Shown: positions 22,720-33,975 of the stretch, one piece after another
Layout of the letters: each line of letters begins with the position of its first letter
Numbering within the stretch: position 1 is the first letter of the stretch
Position numbers and translations under genes: made by a program
Assembly (NCBI GenBank): GCA_963691705.1
Contig: OY829540.1
Location: 5,718,001-5,782,000, forward strand
Direction: 5' to 3'
Length of the DNA stretch: 64,000 nt
DNA from: Viola odorata
Lineage: Eukaryota > Streptophyta > Magnoliopsida > Malpighiales > Violaceae
The notes under the pieces: model-generated
The model's input: the letters and a program-made list of their open reading frames with translations, nothing else
The model's database searches: none
Told to the model about the DNA's origin: nothing

Positions 22720-24820
22720 CTTCCTCCGGTGTTTATTAAACATCGTTTTAGCTCCTTGTACGTGGCTAAAGAAAATGATTGGTGGGGAGAAAACAAGGCA
22801 TTTTTTGACCATAGTACTCCCAGCCTCCCTAGCTATTTACAACTGGTGGGTAGCTTAATTCTGAGAGCTGCTGGCTTGAAGCCGGGCTTGCCAAGTTGGG
22901 CAAAGTGTGCAGTCGGCTGGGCTGTGTTTGGTGTTGGCAGAAACGACAACGTCTTATGAAGGAAGGTAAGCCATCGGCTCCAAATTTCCCATCTCCCCCC
23001 ATTTCCAATCTTCCCTAAATTTCCAAATGATTGAAAGTTTAAACCATTCCCGCAAAAAATGGGAACAAAATTTTGGCAGAATTTTAATTTCCCGCCATTG
23101 TGTTGGGATTGTATGTGGGGAAAGCAATTTCTGTTCAAATTTGTAAAGTCCTCAATCCCTACCTCTGTTTGCTCTCTCAAACCCTAAAAATCCTCTCTTT
23201 AAAAAAACTTGCATAAATCAATGGAGGCTGGTGATTTTAACCCTTTCTTTAACCTTTACGGAGACCCTGACATACTTGGTTATCTAGGAAACTTACTCGA
23301 GTGCGGCAACAACCAAGCTTGCTCAGATGACGGAGAGGAGGAGTTCGTGGAGCTCCGAAATGACGAGGGCGGAGATGACGAGGACATTCCAGACTTAAAC
23401 ATTGAGCCTCAGCCGGAAAGTGAAGATGAAGGTCATCCATATTTATGTTGATAACTGTTTTTGTGTATGATCATAGATAAATTTTGTTTTCATTTTCCAA
23501 AGTATGTTTGTGTGTGTGAGTTGCAGGACAACATTTAGGCAACAGATTGCGCAAAGAATTGGGTGACGATGACAGGTTGCGGTATATGAGATTCTGTTGC
23601 AGAAGAGTAAGAACGAGAAGCTTCTGAAATATTCAACACGTGAGGTCGCTCTAGCCTTCAACATTTCAATTTGATCTATCCAGAGGTTGTGGAAACGGGC
23701 CCGAGAGTCTATGAATCACAACGTTGGCCTCAACAGAGCCAAGAATTGTGGGAGGAGAAGGGTTGAGATTGACTTGCAGCAATTCCGGGAGATTCCTCTG
23801 AGGAAGAGGACCACTATGAGGAATCTCGCCACAACACTAAAAGTGCCCAGGAGACGTTTGTCATATGCCTTGAAGAGTGGAGAGATCAGGCGGTATTCTA
23901 ATGCCATAAAGCCTATTTTGACTGATGCTAATCGACTTAAATGGATTGAGTTCTGCCTCTCAATGCTGGATCTACATGCAACTCCTGCTGACCAGAGTTT
24001 CCAAGATATGACCAATATGGTGCACATCGACGAGAAGTGGTTTCACATGACAAAGAAGACACAAACATACTACTTGTTGGCAGACGAGGATGATCCAGTA
24101 AGGAAACTTAAAAGCACTAATTTCATTCCAAAAATTATGTTTCTAGCAGCTGTATCTAGGCCTAGGTATGCGCCTGATGGTAGATGCACTTTTGATGAAA
24201 AATTAGGTATATTTCCTTTGGTAGATGAAGTTTGTGTTGTTAGGTCTAGTGTAAACAGACCGACAGGGTCAATGGAATTGAAGCCAGTTGAAAAGATAGA
24301 TAGGGATGTCATTAGAAAATTCATGATTGATAAGGTTTTGCCTTCAATTAGGGCTAAGTGGCCTGTAGAGAACATTGGAGATCCAATCATTATCCAACAG
24401 GATAATGCCAAGACTCATATCCTGCCGAATGATGAAGAATTCTTTTTAGCTGCTACCTCTCTATGATTAAATGTTATACTGTCATGTCAACCCCCTAATT
24501 CTCCTGATCTTAATATCCTTGATCTTGGGTTCTTTAGGGCTATACAATCTCTCCAAGAACAGGAATGTGCTAGGTCTGTGGCTGAATTGGTTGCAGCCGT
24601 ACATAAGAGTTTTAATGAGTTTTCTGATATCAAGTGTAATTATATATTTCTCACTCTTCAGCCCTGTATTGTTGAAATTATGAAACTTCTTGGGGATAAC
24701 ACTTATAAAATCCCTCACATGAGTAAGGAGTCTTTGGAAAGGCAAGGGCTGCTCCCTCTAGTCCTGTCATGTGACTCCTTAATCATTGCAAATGCAATGG
24801 CTCATCTACTCCCATAGCCT
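22720..24820 (+). mobile_element. second mariner-like element, right end not found
   Basis: TA at 22718-22719 followed by CTTCCTCCGGTGTTTATTAA is a plausible left terminal repeat. The rightward transposase begins 500 bp later with the same exon plan as the element at 1919-3913, but the two sequences are clearly diverged. No matching right repeat was seen in the kilobase after the transposase stop, so the 3' boundary is set at the stop and is uncertain. Confidence 0.7.
23221..24817 (+). pseudogene. mariner-like transposase with two stops and a frameshift
   Basis: Exon 1 is 23221-23431 (starts MEAGDFNPFFNLYGD and ends in an acidic run). A phase-1 intron, at the same place as in the other mariner copy, leads to exon 2 from 23527. 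A frameshift lies near 23576-23590, between RKELGDDDR and EILLQKS. TGA at 23672-23674 interrupts the helix-turn-helix region before SIQRLWKR. TGA at 24464-24466 lies between the second and third catalytic residues. The triad is otherwise intact: HIDEKWF, QQDNAKTH and LNILDLGFF, again with 39 positions between the last two when the stop is counted. The frame ends with ANAMAHLLP at 24817. It is not expected to make an active transposase. Confidence 0.85.
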
Positions 24821-26282
24821 GTAAGTAATCTTACTTAATCATTTTGTTTTTGTTATTTGTGTGGTTATGGATCTGGTATGATTAATTTTCTATTACATGC
24901 TTGCAGGAATACATGAGGATTTCAGCATGTACTGTGGTAGACAGTGGAATGGGATTTTAGGTTGTGCATGAGAAGTAATTATATAAGTGATCCATATTTT
25001 GGGTAATGATGATGATCACGGTATCCATCAATCTAAGTGTTTGCATTTGCAGTCAGCAGTAAATAGCAACTTTTTGGGTTGTAGATAGGTTGTACAGGTG
25101 GTATACCATGATGCAATGATCAGTAAAGATCATTTACTTGGGCAGTAGTTGATGTATAGGTGAACACTGTCATAGTCTAAACCTGTATCATGGATTTTGT
25201 TAATTGGGAAATACTACTACAATGCATTTTCTGAGCAGTGGTTGAATGGATAATTTATGCATTGTATGATGATGATAATGATTGTATAGACCAAATTCTT
25301 CTGAGATTGGTTGCAGATGATGATAATACATGAAATATTTTTTGTTATATGATGTTGATGATGATGATGTTGATGATCATATAGCTCAATTTCAGGTAAG
25401 TTTTCTGCAGGTTTACATGATAATGATTTACCTCAGCATTCTAACATCAACCCCATTATGCTTCAGTGTTCTCTCACTTTCCCAAAAGACTCAACGGTTG
25501 AGATTGTTTAAACTGTTTGCTTCATTTTCTTTCAGAGTCCACCCCAATGAATCCAGCTGAAAGGCAAGAGGCTAATGATCGTCTGCTTGATGGCCAGGTT
25601 GTGCCTGAGGAGGATGGTTGCCGAGGAGTAGATCTGTCCATGTTGTCGTTGGTTATTTATTTACCTTGTGTAATGTATTGTTATCTTCATGAGCTAGGCC
25701 ATGAGCTTGGCCTAGCTCTGTCACTTAAGCCTTAATTCAGGGCTTGACCCCGAGCCTGGCCTAGGGCTTGGCCAAGACTGAAGCTCCCAATCGAATAAAT
25801 AAACAATCTTTAATACCACTATTTGGACTTTCACTCTTCTCCTCTATACAGTTGTTATTCCCTGATCCACAAAGATTCATAACCAGCCCCACTTATTGGT
25901 TATGCACTTGGGGTGTTCAATCGGTGTCCTTCGGTCAACAATCTATGTAAAGCTGACTGGATTCCATCTTCATCAAACAGAGGTGGTTGATGGAGCAATT
26001 CTCGGTGGACACGTTTCACGATTTCAAATTCAAACTGAGGTTTTTGCTTCCCAATACACCACAGAGAATCAATTCTTCCCCCCCTACCATAACCGACACC
26101 AATTGAACGTCGTCTGACCCATAACGATCATTACAAAATTGGGAATTCCTAGTTATTTAAACCATATACTTTTCCATTACTGGTGCATCCATCATATCCA
26201 CCTTTCTCATTATCCTTCCTCCTCTGCTCTTCATTTTCCCTTTTGTTTAGGTTGTTACATTTCTTGTCGCCGCCTATCAACA
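24821..26282. other. region without a clear gene; TGATGA-rich and GGCCTAG-rich
   Basis: Probable 3' part of the mariner-like element and unassigned DNA. TGATGATGAT runs are at about 25263-25280 and 25340-25375. A coding-like stretch near 25548 (MNPAERQEANDRLLDGQVV) may be a remnant exon but has no partner. A perfect 10-bp inverted repeat is at 25691-25718 (listed separately). Confidence 0.4.
25691..25718. repeat. perfect 10-bp inverted repeat, GAGCTAGGCC/GGCCTAGCTC
   Basis: Arms 25691-25700 and 25709-25718 with an 8-nt loop. Related GGCCTAG and GCTTGGCC phrases follow to about 25775 and return at about 26838-26870 and 26943-26955. Confidence 0.7.
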
Positions 26283-26639
26283 ATGAATCGTGACGACAAA
26301 AGAACGCTATTAGAAGCATACGCCGTCATCAGCAGAACCCTCCAACGTGACACTGGGTTGTTGGATAACAATCTCATCTCGACGGACACCGAAATTGAGC
26401 GGATTGAGGACAGGATTGAGGATCTCAAACATCGCAAGGATCAACTCTTTGCGGATGACTACATGGCGTTCGAGACTGTAAGCGTAATATTTGACTGCAT
26501 TACGCATCTCTCTCTTGCTGCTACACAATTGGAGCAGAAGGCCTCTGCACTACGGATGGCGCGAGAAGCTGTGAACGAGGTCGTGACTGAGATGAATAGG
26601 TTTGCCAATGCCGTGCCTGGGATTCCCACTAATGAGTAG
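26283..26639 (+). CDS. unidentified 118-residue coiled-coil ORF
   Basis: The frame starts MNRDDKRTLLEAYAVISRTL and ends VPGIPTNE. It is intronless, with charged heptad-like stretches (DTEIERIEDRIEDLKHRKDQ, about residues 38-57, and a second helical part at about 78-108), so a coiled-coil protein is likely. I do not recognise a family. The in-frame upstream ATG at 26139 would add a hydrophobic, poorly coding-like stretch, so 26283 (context ACAATGA) is preferred. Base composition over the frame is richer in GC than its flanks, which argues for real coding origin. It lies between two transposon fossils and could be a captured or element-encoded frame. Expression is unknown. Confidence 0.5.
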   Translation: MNRDDKRTLLEAYAVISRTLQRDTGLLDNNLISTDTEIERIEDRIEDLKHRKDQLFADDYMAFETVSVIFDCITHLSLAATQLEQKASALRMAREAVNEVVTEMNRFANAVPGIPTNE

Positions 26640-27008
26640 ATTGCGTTGCTTTGATACTCCTATATTGTTGTATTGTTTCTTAATCTTCAATCCAGTGTTC
26701 TTTAACTTTTTAATGTGCAATTTATTTTTCGCGAAGTATTGGATTTTTTGTGAAAAAGGTTGTATGGTTCATGACTTTTGATTTAATCCTTGTTCCCCAT
26801 ATCTTTTATTCAATGTGTGAAATAATGAAATTCTGTAGGCCTAGCCAGTTGCCTAGCCAGATGCCAATATTTCCTATAAATCTGACACTAGATCTCTAAG
26901 TCATGCGAAGATCCAATATGGTTCACACTTAATCTCTAACTCTAGGCCTAGCCACGTTCAGAATAAACACTTTCATACGAAGATCCAATAAATTGCAATT
27001 ATCTACAT
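26640..27008. other. intergenic, no gene seen
   Basis: Short spacer with GCCTAGCCA repeats; probably contains the 3' UTR of the small coiled-coil ORF if that is expressed. Confidence 0.4.
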
Positions 27009-28025
27009 TTATCCGGCTTGGTCTCTGGCGTGGCCGATCCCATCCTCTGGTATTTCATCATTAACGATTGATCTAATGAAGTGTCTGCCATCATACTTCT
27101 TCCCCCAAATGTGCTCCTCCACATCTGTGAATCCAATATTGTAATGAACATAACCATCTACCAAATGGAAGTACCCCATTTGGTCGAAGGCTCTCATATC
27201 AAGTACTTTAACATCACAGTATTTATGGAGATCAGTAGTCTCAAGATGTAAGCTTCTAGAAGTCACAACTATCTTGGTTATCAAGGATCCCAAAATCATC
27301 TTAGCCCCTTGATGGCATGCATGCAGTTACCTAGCTAGCCAATATGCTAGGTTGACCCTCTTTTTATGCACCATGCACCACAACAAGAATAGCTCAATTC
27401 TGGACATATTTCCAGACATAGTAGTTTTCCCAGCGAGGTTAAAGGCTAGTGCTCTGTGGATCATCCTAAGGGCTGAGTCTCTAATTTGGTGTGCCTTGGA
27501 GTGTTTGTCAAAGACAGTCGTAGGGTCTCCAGTCAACTCTTGATATGCGGCAGTAAAATCCCAATCTTTGGGATAATCAGACAATGCATTCAAATGATCA
27601 GGGGATAGCAATTCATCCGCATTTACAAATGCAAGCAACAAATTGAACTCACTTATTGAGAAATGGTTTCATACATCACACAACTTGAAGTTAACAACGC
27701 CAGGAGCATCAAAATCCAGTCTATTTTTTCCCCTAATAGACAGACTCTTATGATCGAACCAAAAAGTAGTATGGAATTCTAAACAAAACTCAAAATAAGC
27801 AACATCTAAAACCAGCAGTAGGTATTCCCAACCAATATTTTGCATATAAGTTGTAATTCTGTCACCAACTCCTAACGGGTCTAGAGAAGCAAAATCAAAC
27901 GTTGCATATGGAGTGATATCAGAACACTTTTGGCAGTTGCTTAGTTGATGGCAGATCTTATCAGGATAGCAACACCTGTCCTCCTCGTTTCCGAACTCCA
28001 CAAAGTTAATTATTAATAATACCAA
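27009..28025 (-). pseudogene. Athila ORF1-type retrotransposon protein, broken by two stops
   Basis: Three open pieces (28025-27669, 27641-27327, 27299-27009) lie in one minus-strand frame of 339 codons, separated only by a TGA at 27671-27669 and a TAA at 27329-27327. The text fits the ORF1 protein linked to Athila-type Ty3/Gypsy elements. It has a GWEYLLLVLDVAYFEFCLEF part (the 'GW..LL....Y...LEF..TF' region), an N-F-x-I-S-E-F part, and the signature block IRDSALRMIHRALAF followed by ELFLLWCMVHKKRVNLAYWL and ILGSLITKIV. No reverse transcriptase, integrase or LTR was found around it, so it is an isolated fossil. The family is assigned from recalled motifs, not from a search. Confidence 0.65.
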
Positions 28026-28854
28026 TATTGTTTATAATCCAGTACCATGGATAATTAATTTTTCGAGTTCGAAAATAAATCATTTAAAGAGTTATAATTT
28101 TAAAAATTATAATATTTGAATAAAATTAATCTAACTTTATAACAAAATCTGAAAGATAACCGGGGAGACTGAAAACTAATACTGATAACTAATTAATTAA
28201 CTAATGCAAATAACGAAAGTAGCAATAAATAAATTAAAACTCTCATCACCACTTAATCTACACCGTTAATCATGTTGACTTACTCCTCATGCTCTCATCA
28301 TTTTACTCTCATCCATCTCGGAAAAAAAATTATACGTCCATTTTGCTACTAAATGTGGTTGAGTTTAAAAATTGAATAGTCCAACGTATGGGAGACATGA
28401 GGCAAAGAGGCAGAAATCCAGCAATGTGATATGGGTCGACACATGGTGACAGATGAGAATAATGAAATGGGACCTTATAAAATAAATGAAAATGACTATA
28501 CAATATATTTCTTGCTGCATGATGCTGCCCTTGTTATAGAATATTCTGCTGCACTATCTGGCACCAGGAACATCACACTAATAGACTACAAGAATGTTAA
28601 ATGAAACTGCCTAACTACAACTTAAGCACAGGTTTCTTATAGAAGCCGAGAACCCTAAAATGGGTCCCGTGTTCCATGGGTAAGAAGTCACATCGCATAT
28701 AACAAATCAATCAAAACAATGTAACACATGATATCTACAAAAGTCACAACAAGCTCTTACAAAAGAGTATGCTGCATCTAGGGTTGCAAGTAATTAATCA
28801 TCTGCTCATTTGTAAACTCGACAACAGTTCAGTTTCAGTCTAAGCACTGAAATG
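28026..28854. other. spacer and 3' UTR of the TFIIE-beta gene
   Basis: AT-rich. The part from about 28854 back to about 28600 is likely the 3' UTR of the leftward TFIIE-beta gene. No other gene seen. Confidence 0.45.
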
Positions 28855-31530
28855 TCAAGAACCACCAAGGTGTTGAAAAAGCTCTGGCAGATGTGAATTA
28901 GTCAACTTAGTCCTCTTGCTGATCTCGTGCTTCTTCTTCTTATTCTTCTGTTTGGGGTTAATGCCATGAACCTGGGCTGCAGCCCTCCTTGCTGTAGTGT
29001 TGGTAGCAGACTTCATCCCATTCTTTTGGAGATCCTTTTCAATGTCAAGCATATCATGAGGTAATTCAATCTCACGAAAGAGCTTCTTGATTTCATCATC
29101 CACCTTCATATGTTGCATCTTGGGATCATTAGGATACGCAATGTCCTCTTGTGAATCAAAGTTTGACAGCAGCCAAATCGAGCCAGATGCTTTCAAGGCC
29201 TGGGGGATAAATAAATTTTAACACCATTGAGTATGGATGCACACAGAATTTCTTATACCTGTCTTCTTAATGCTAGCTCTAAAAAAACTTGAAATTGAAT
29301 CCAGCCATGAAATACTTCTATGTAGCATATAGCAAAGCTCAAAAGTCTTGAAAATGGTCATGAAACTGGGTTGAGTTCTACAAGCTTTATCAAGTCAACC
29401 GAAACCCAGCTGATCAAAATATTCACCATTTTAGAGCTCTGCTCTGTGCAGTGCATTTATCAAGCAAGGTCATTCAAGCCCTAAAAATCATCCACCTCAT
29501 GCATTTTTAAAAGTTCGCTTCTCTCTGCTCTTTGGAATGCTAAAGACCAACAAAAACGAAAAAGAAAAAGCATTTTCATAAGACAAAACGCTTAAAGTCC
29601 TGAAAATATTCCAGTTTTGGTTTGGGGAGTAATATTTTTTTTTTCCACAACAAAACAACAAGTAGCATCATAATTCACTTATGCATCTATCCCACATCCG
29701 TCTACAATGAGCAAAAACAATAAAATGTAAAAACAAAAGAACAGAAACTTTATAGGATATGTAAGCAATTGGACTTCCCTAAGAGAAATCATTGGGAATT
29801 GAGCATTAATATTTGTACCTGTAAGTCCTCCATCACAGTTGGATATGCATCCTTGAGATCAATGACAGCAATGCCCTGAGCATGCCCCCGTATTTTCTGC
29901 AGAAGTTGATCCTTGTCCTTCAAATCATGCTTGGCCTATAAAAAGTTTAAAACCCAGAATGTCATCCTCTAAGCAAGCAGAACAAGCACACACGTTGCCA
30001 CTGATCAGTAACACAATTAAATCACTAATCCAAACTGTGCAACACTATTTCCACGGCATAATTTTGAGTCACCTTGTATGAAAATCTCCCGCGGTCATAT
30101 CTGACTTTTAGATTGTTCCTTAAACTGTCAAACACAGCTTTGTTGGAGTTTATGTCAACATAACATCTTTCATTTATTTCTTCTGGTGTAAGGATTTCCC
30201 TTTTCTACAAAAGTCAAAAACAAATAAGTGATGCCATTGTCAGTGCAACTCAACTAGCTCTACAAATATTCTAGCAACTTCCAATAGTATATAAATTTCA
30301 CAAAAGATCTATAAGAAAGAGAAGACAATACATAAGTGAGAGGTTCATGAAAAAATTCAAGCTGGCAACACTGTAAAAGCTTTTCCTGAGGGTAAATAGT
30401 GCACTAAAAAACAAGAGGGTACTATCCAACACAAGCTACAAATGAAGCTCCGGAGTAAAGAGAACAAATATCAATAACTCTAGTTAGAAAGAAATTAAAT
30501 TATAGACAAAAGCAAATCAAACATGCAAAATTAAGTAAGAAACAATATGGAAAATACTCCCCAACTGATTTTTTTTCCTTTCACATCACCCAAGAATTTC
30601 ACTTGGGAGCAAAAATAGTGGAAAGGATAGGAAATGATCATAATTTTGACAGGCATATAACCATAGTGTATGATCAAGTATAAGCAGCAAAGCAAACGTG
30701 GGAGAATGGCAAGAGAAATACAGCAAAATCTAATAAGAAGTAGACGACTCTATCAAACAACATGCAGACATTTACCATAACACTCCCAGTTTTACTTTCG
30801 CTTGTGTGCATGCATAGTCCACTACTCATTTCTGACTCCAGCACATCAAACAACACAACTCTTTACAAATTTCCACACCTATAATTTATTTTAGAATCTA
30901 TCTCCAACCACGCCAACATGAGCAACCATCTAACTTCACTCTCAAACATAAGTTACATAACCAACAATATCTACAAACAAAGAAAGTAAGTCCAATAAAC
31001 AAAGGAGTAGATAACAAACAATCAAAATTCCTGCATGTCTCATTCAGCACCAACGATCATAAAAAACCAGAAGACACAAACTCTACACGAAACATCATTT
31101 GTTCATTCTAATTTCGGGCAAACTTATTCAACACCACTATTCCCTACTAGCAAAGAAGATTTCACCCAACGATCAAAATGCAAACAGGTACTGACGCATT
31201 GCTATTCTTATACAAAAGGCAAAATAAATTAAATAAATTAAACAAGGAGGGTATTTAGGGATTGCAAGTTTCAACCGAATAAAGTAAGTCTATGACGCGC
31301 TTGATTTGAGCGCCTGTAGGGGATTTGCGGATGGTGTTGATGTACTGTAATCTCTCTGTATCATTAGAGAACTTGACATGTGGGGCGGGGGCGGAGGGAA
31401 CCACCGGTGATGCGGCGGCCGGGGGTTTTGCAGTTTTACTAGAAGATGCTGTTTTTGAAGCACTGATAAGGGTGGCTGCACACTTCTGCTGCTGCTTTTT
31501 GAACCTATCTAAACTTTCTTGTAACGACAT
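28855..31530 (-). CDS. GTF2E2: transcription initiation factor TFIIE subunit beta
   Basis: Four exons on the minus strand: 31530-31276, 30204-30073, 29935-29819 and 29199-28855; 282 residues, close to the size of plant TFIIE-beta. The protein begins MSLQESLDRFKKQQQKC, has an Ala/Pro/Ser-rich linker, then the winged-helix core starting KFSNDTERLQYINTIRKSPT and GAQIKRVIDLL. The next exons give EEINERCYVDINSNKAVFD and GIAVIDLKDAYPTVMEDLQ. The last exon gives IWLLSNFDSQEDIAYPND and a Lys-rich tail (PKQKNKKKKHEISKRTK). Together with TFIIE-alpha it forms TFIIE, which recruits TFIIH to the RNA polymerase II preinitiation complex in the nucleus. Exons 1 to 3 have codon-complete borders. Intron 1 is about 1.07 kb. 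Confidence 0.95.
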
Positions 31531-31779
31531 CTGAAACTCAACTTTTAGATATCCGAAATCAGTATTTGTAAGAGAAATTCGATGTAAGCCTTTGTTACGA
31601 TCTTTCCTCGATTGGAGAAAGGATCAAGTAGAGAATGAGAATGGGGAATTTGCAGAGAGATTGCGCAGCAAAGAGAATCAGAACTGGGAAGAAGAAGAAT
31701 AGAAGAAAGGGAGGAGGAGGAGAAAGAATAACCGTTTTTGATTATCACTGTTTGATATCATTACGATGCTTTTGAGTCC

Positions 31780-31787
31780 TATTTATA
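31780..31787 (-). promoter_or_regulatory. TATA box of the TFIIE-beta gene
   Basis: TATAAATA on the minus strand, 250 bp upstream of the ATG at 31530. Confidence 0.55.
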
Positions 31788-31929
31788 CAAAGAATATAAC
31801 TATCCAATTAAATTCTTGATGTATAATATTGATTTGAGACCAATAAATAAATAAATGGGTAATACAATCCGGTCCATGGGTTAAGCATGCGGCCCACTTG
31901 GACCCATGACCGGGATGGATCGCCGGGCA

Positions 31930-32605
31930 CAGGGATGGCAATTAGATTCGTGTATACGGATATTTGCGGTGCGGTACCCACTATGTGGGATGAATATTAC
32001 CAACATATTACGGATTTTTTATGAGTGCGGGTTTTAATAAGTGAATGCGGGTATGAATATATTAAACTCACCTCACAAACCCGCATGTGTACCACAAACA
32101 CATATATTTATATTTTTTAATAATATTTTCTATAATTATGTATATTAATTTGATACTTTTAATTTTGAATTCTTAAAATTTATAGGATTTCTTTATTTAG
32201 TGTTTCCTCAGTTGAATAGGTTAAATTTACCTCTGCACTTCCACACCTCTCTGGAAACTTGAAAGAAAAGAAAAAGTAAAGCTAGGATATTTTCAGTTGC
32301 CTATAAAAACTAAGACTTCATTCATCTTTTTTCTACTTCCACCGGTAGGAAAAAATATCACCATTAAACTAATCTTTGTATGAGTATGAGTTTTCATTCA
32401 CCATTTAATTCTCTTACTATGAGTTTTGCTGCAATAAAAAAAAAAGAATATTTGTGAGTATTTGTGAATATATTTACGGATACAAATTCTCTTTATAAAT
32501 TTGTTTTATTTGAATGCGGGTACGGGTACGAGTAAATTCGCATTAAAATTAAATGAGGATTTGAAGGGCTCAACCAGCTTTCAAATCCGCTTCATTACCA
32601 TCCTA
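31930..32605. mobile_element. hAT-like non-autonomous element, about 676 bp
   Basis: The left end CAGGGATGGCAATTAG pairs with the right end ATTACCATCCTA. Subterminal sequence is rich in GCGGGTACGGGTACG-type phrases near the right end, as in many plant hAT derivatives. Flanks CCGGGCA (31923-31929) and CCGGGTA (32606-32612) look like a target duplication with one mismatch. No coding capacity; the ORF at about 32501-32689 is not a gene. Confidence 0.6.
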
Positions 32606-32914
32606 CCGGGTATACTAGGGATGCTCGGTGGTGGAGGAGGCGGTGGGCCGATGGGACCCGGCAAGGGTGGGTTTTTGGGTAATAGCTAACTCAAGTCTCA
32701 GTACCATGACCATTTTTGGGTAATAAATAGTTAACCCAACCCTCGCTTTGTGTAGAGATATGCTACCCTATGATGGTTAATTTTCAAAATTGTCTTATTC
32801 CGTCTTGTAACTTTTAATACTTTAAAATTTAATTTTTCCGTTCTATTATTTCCTATTTATCAAATGTTAGAAAATGGTGATATTCTAAATACTGTTAATT
32901 TTCTTCAATATCTC
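32606..32914. other. intergenic spacer between two hAT-like elements
   Basis: Includes a GC-rich piece (GGTGGTGGAGGAGGCGGTGG near 32628-32647) and then AT-rich DNA. No gene seen. Confidence 0.45.
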
Positions 32915-32922
32915 AATAACTT

Positions 32923-33556
32923 TAGGGATGATAATTATGCGGGTATGGGCAGGTATGCATAAATATCCACTCATACCCGCAATTAAATATTTATTATTAT
33001 CCATACTCACTATACCCATTACCCAATTGGATATGTAATGGATATCCAATTACATTTACTTATTAATTATTTCACTTAATAAACTTCTAAATTAATTCAA
33101 AATATATTTAAATAATTTGATTAAAAGAAACTCATTTATACTTATTAATTATTTCACTTAATAAAATTTTAAATTAATTCAAAATATATATAAACAATTT
33201 GATTAAAAAAAAACTCATTTATAAAAGATTAAGAAAAATATGAAAAGTGAATATGTAATTACTCATCTTAAGATAAATATTATATTTTTGTAATTTTTAA
33301 TTTATTTTGTTCAAGCATTAAGGAAGAGATTGAGTTTTTATCACGGGAGAAAAATAAAAAAAGATGAGAAAAAGAGAGGAGAAAGGAGAGAGAGTGGCGG
33401 AAAGAGAGAGGAGAAAAGAGAGAGGCATTTTGCGGGTATGTTGCGGGTATGGATATACCCATACCCGCAATTATAAATACGGATATTATCTATACCCGCA
33501 ATTGCGGGTATGGTTATGGGCGGATATGCGGGTATGGGTACCCATTGCCATCCCTA
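32923..33556. mobile_element. hAT-like non-autonomous element, 634 bp
   Basis: The left end TAGGGATGATAATTATGCGG pairs with the right end ...GGGTACCCATTGCCATCCCTA. It is flanked by an 8-bp target duplication with one mismatch, AATAACTT (32915-32922) and AATAACTC (33557-33564), which is the hAT length. Subterminal GCGGGTATGG repeats are dense at both ends. The centre has a GAGA-rich run (33365-33425). Confidence 0.75.
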
Positions 33557-33796
33557 AATAACTCCCGTTATTATTAGTAAGTATATTGCCACAATTATAA
33601 GATATTATACACCTTTCATATTTTAATTAATATATAAGAGAGCTTTCAACAAAATTTACATGGTTTGAAATAAAATGTATATTTTGTTTATTTTTATTTG
33701 TTGAGTATGTACTAAGAAATTGCATTTAAAAATACCGTATTACCCTTCTAGGGTTGTGAACATGTGATTACAGATTTACAACATTGTTGTGGTCCA

Positions 33797-33805
33797 TATA
33801 TAAAT
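33797..33805 (+). promoter_or_regulatory. TATA box and TGGGCC (site II-type) motif, ZNHIT2-type gene
   Basis: TATATAAAT overlaps the start of TGGGCC (33804-33810), with a second AGCCCAG close downstream. TGGGCC/TGGGCT motifs are frequent in promoters of plant housekeeping genes. The ATG is at 33976. Confidence 0.5.
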
Positions 33806-33975
33806 GGGCCGGGTCCACAAAAAGCCCAGTAACGCAGGGCACATTGAAAATTCAAATTTAACCCAAGCCTCCAATAAGTGCGAAATTTTCCCGGAATGTT
33901 CTAGGGTTTTGAAACTCAATAATAATCACATAAACGATAAATCTTCGACCAATTTCACTGTCGTTTCCGGCAGTA

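Noticed and set aside
25262..25310. Possible box C/D snoRNA (ATGATGA ... CTGA)
   Set aside because: No terminal stem and the C-box word is part of a TGATGA microsatellite.
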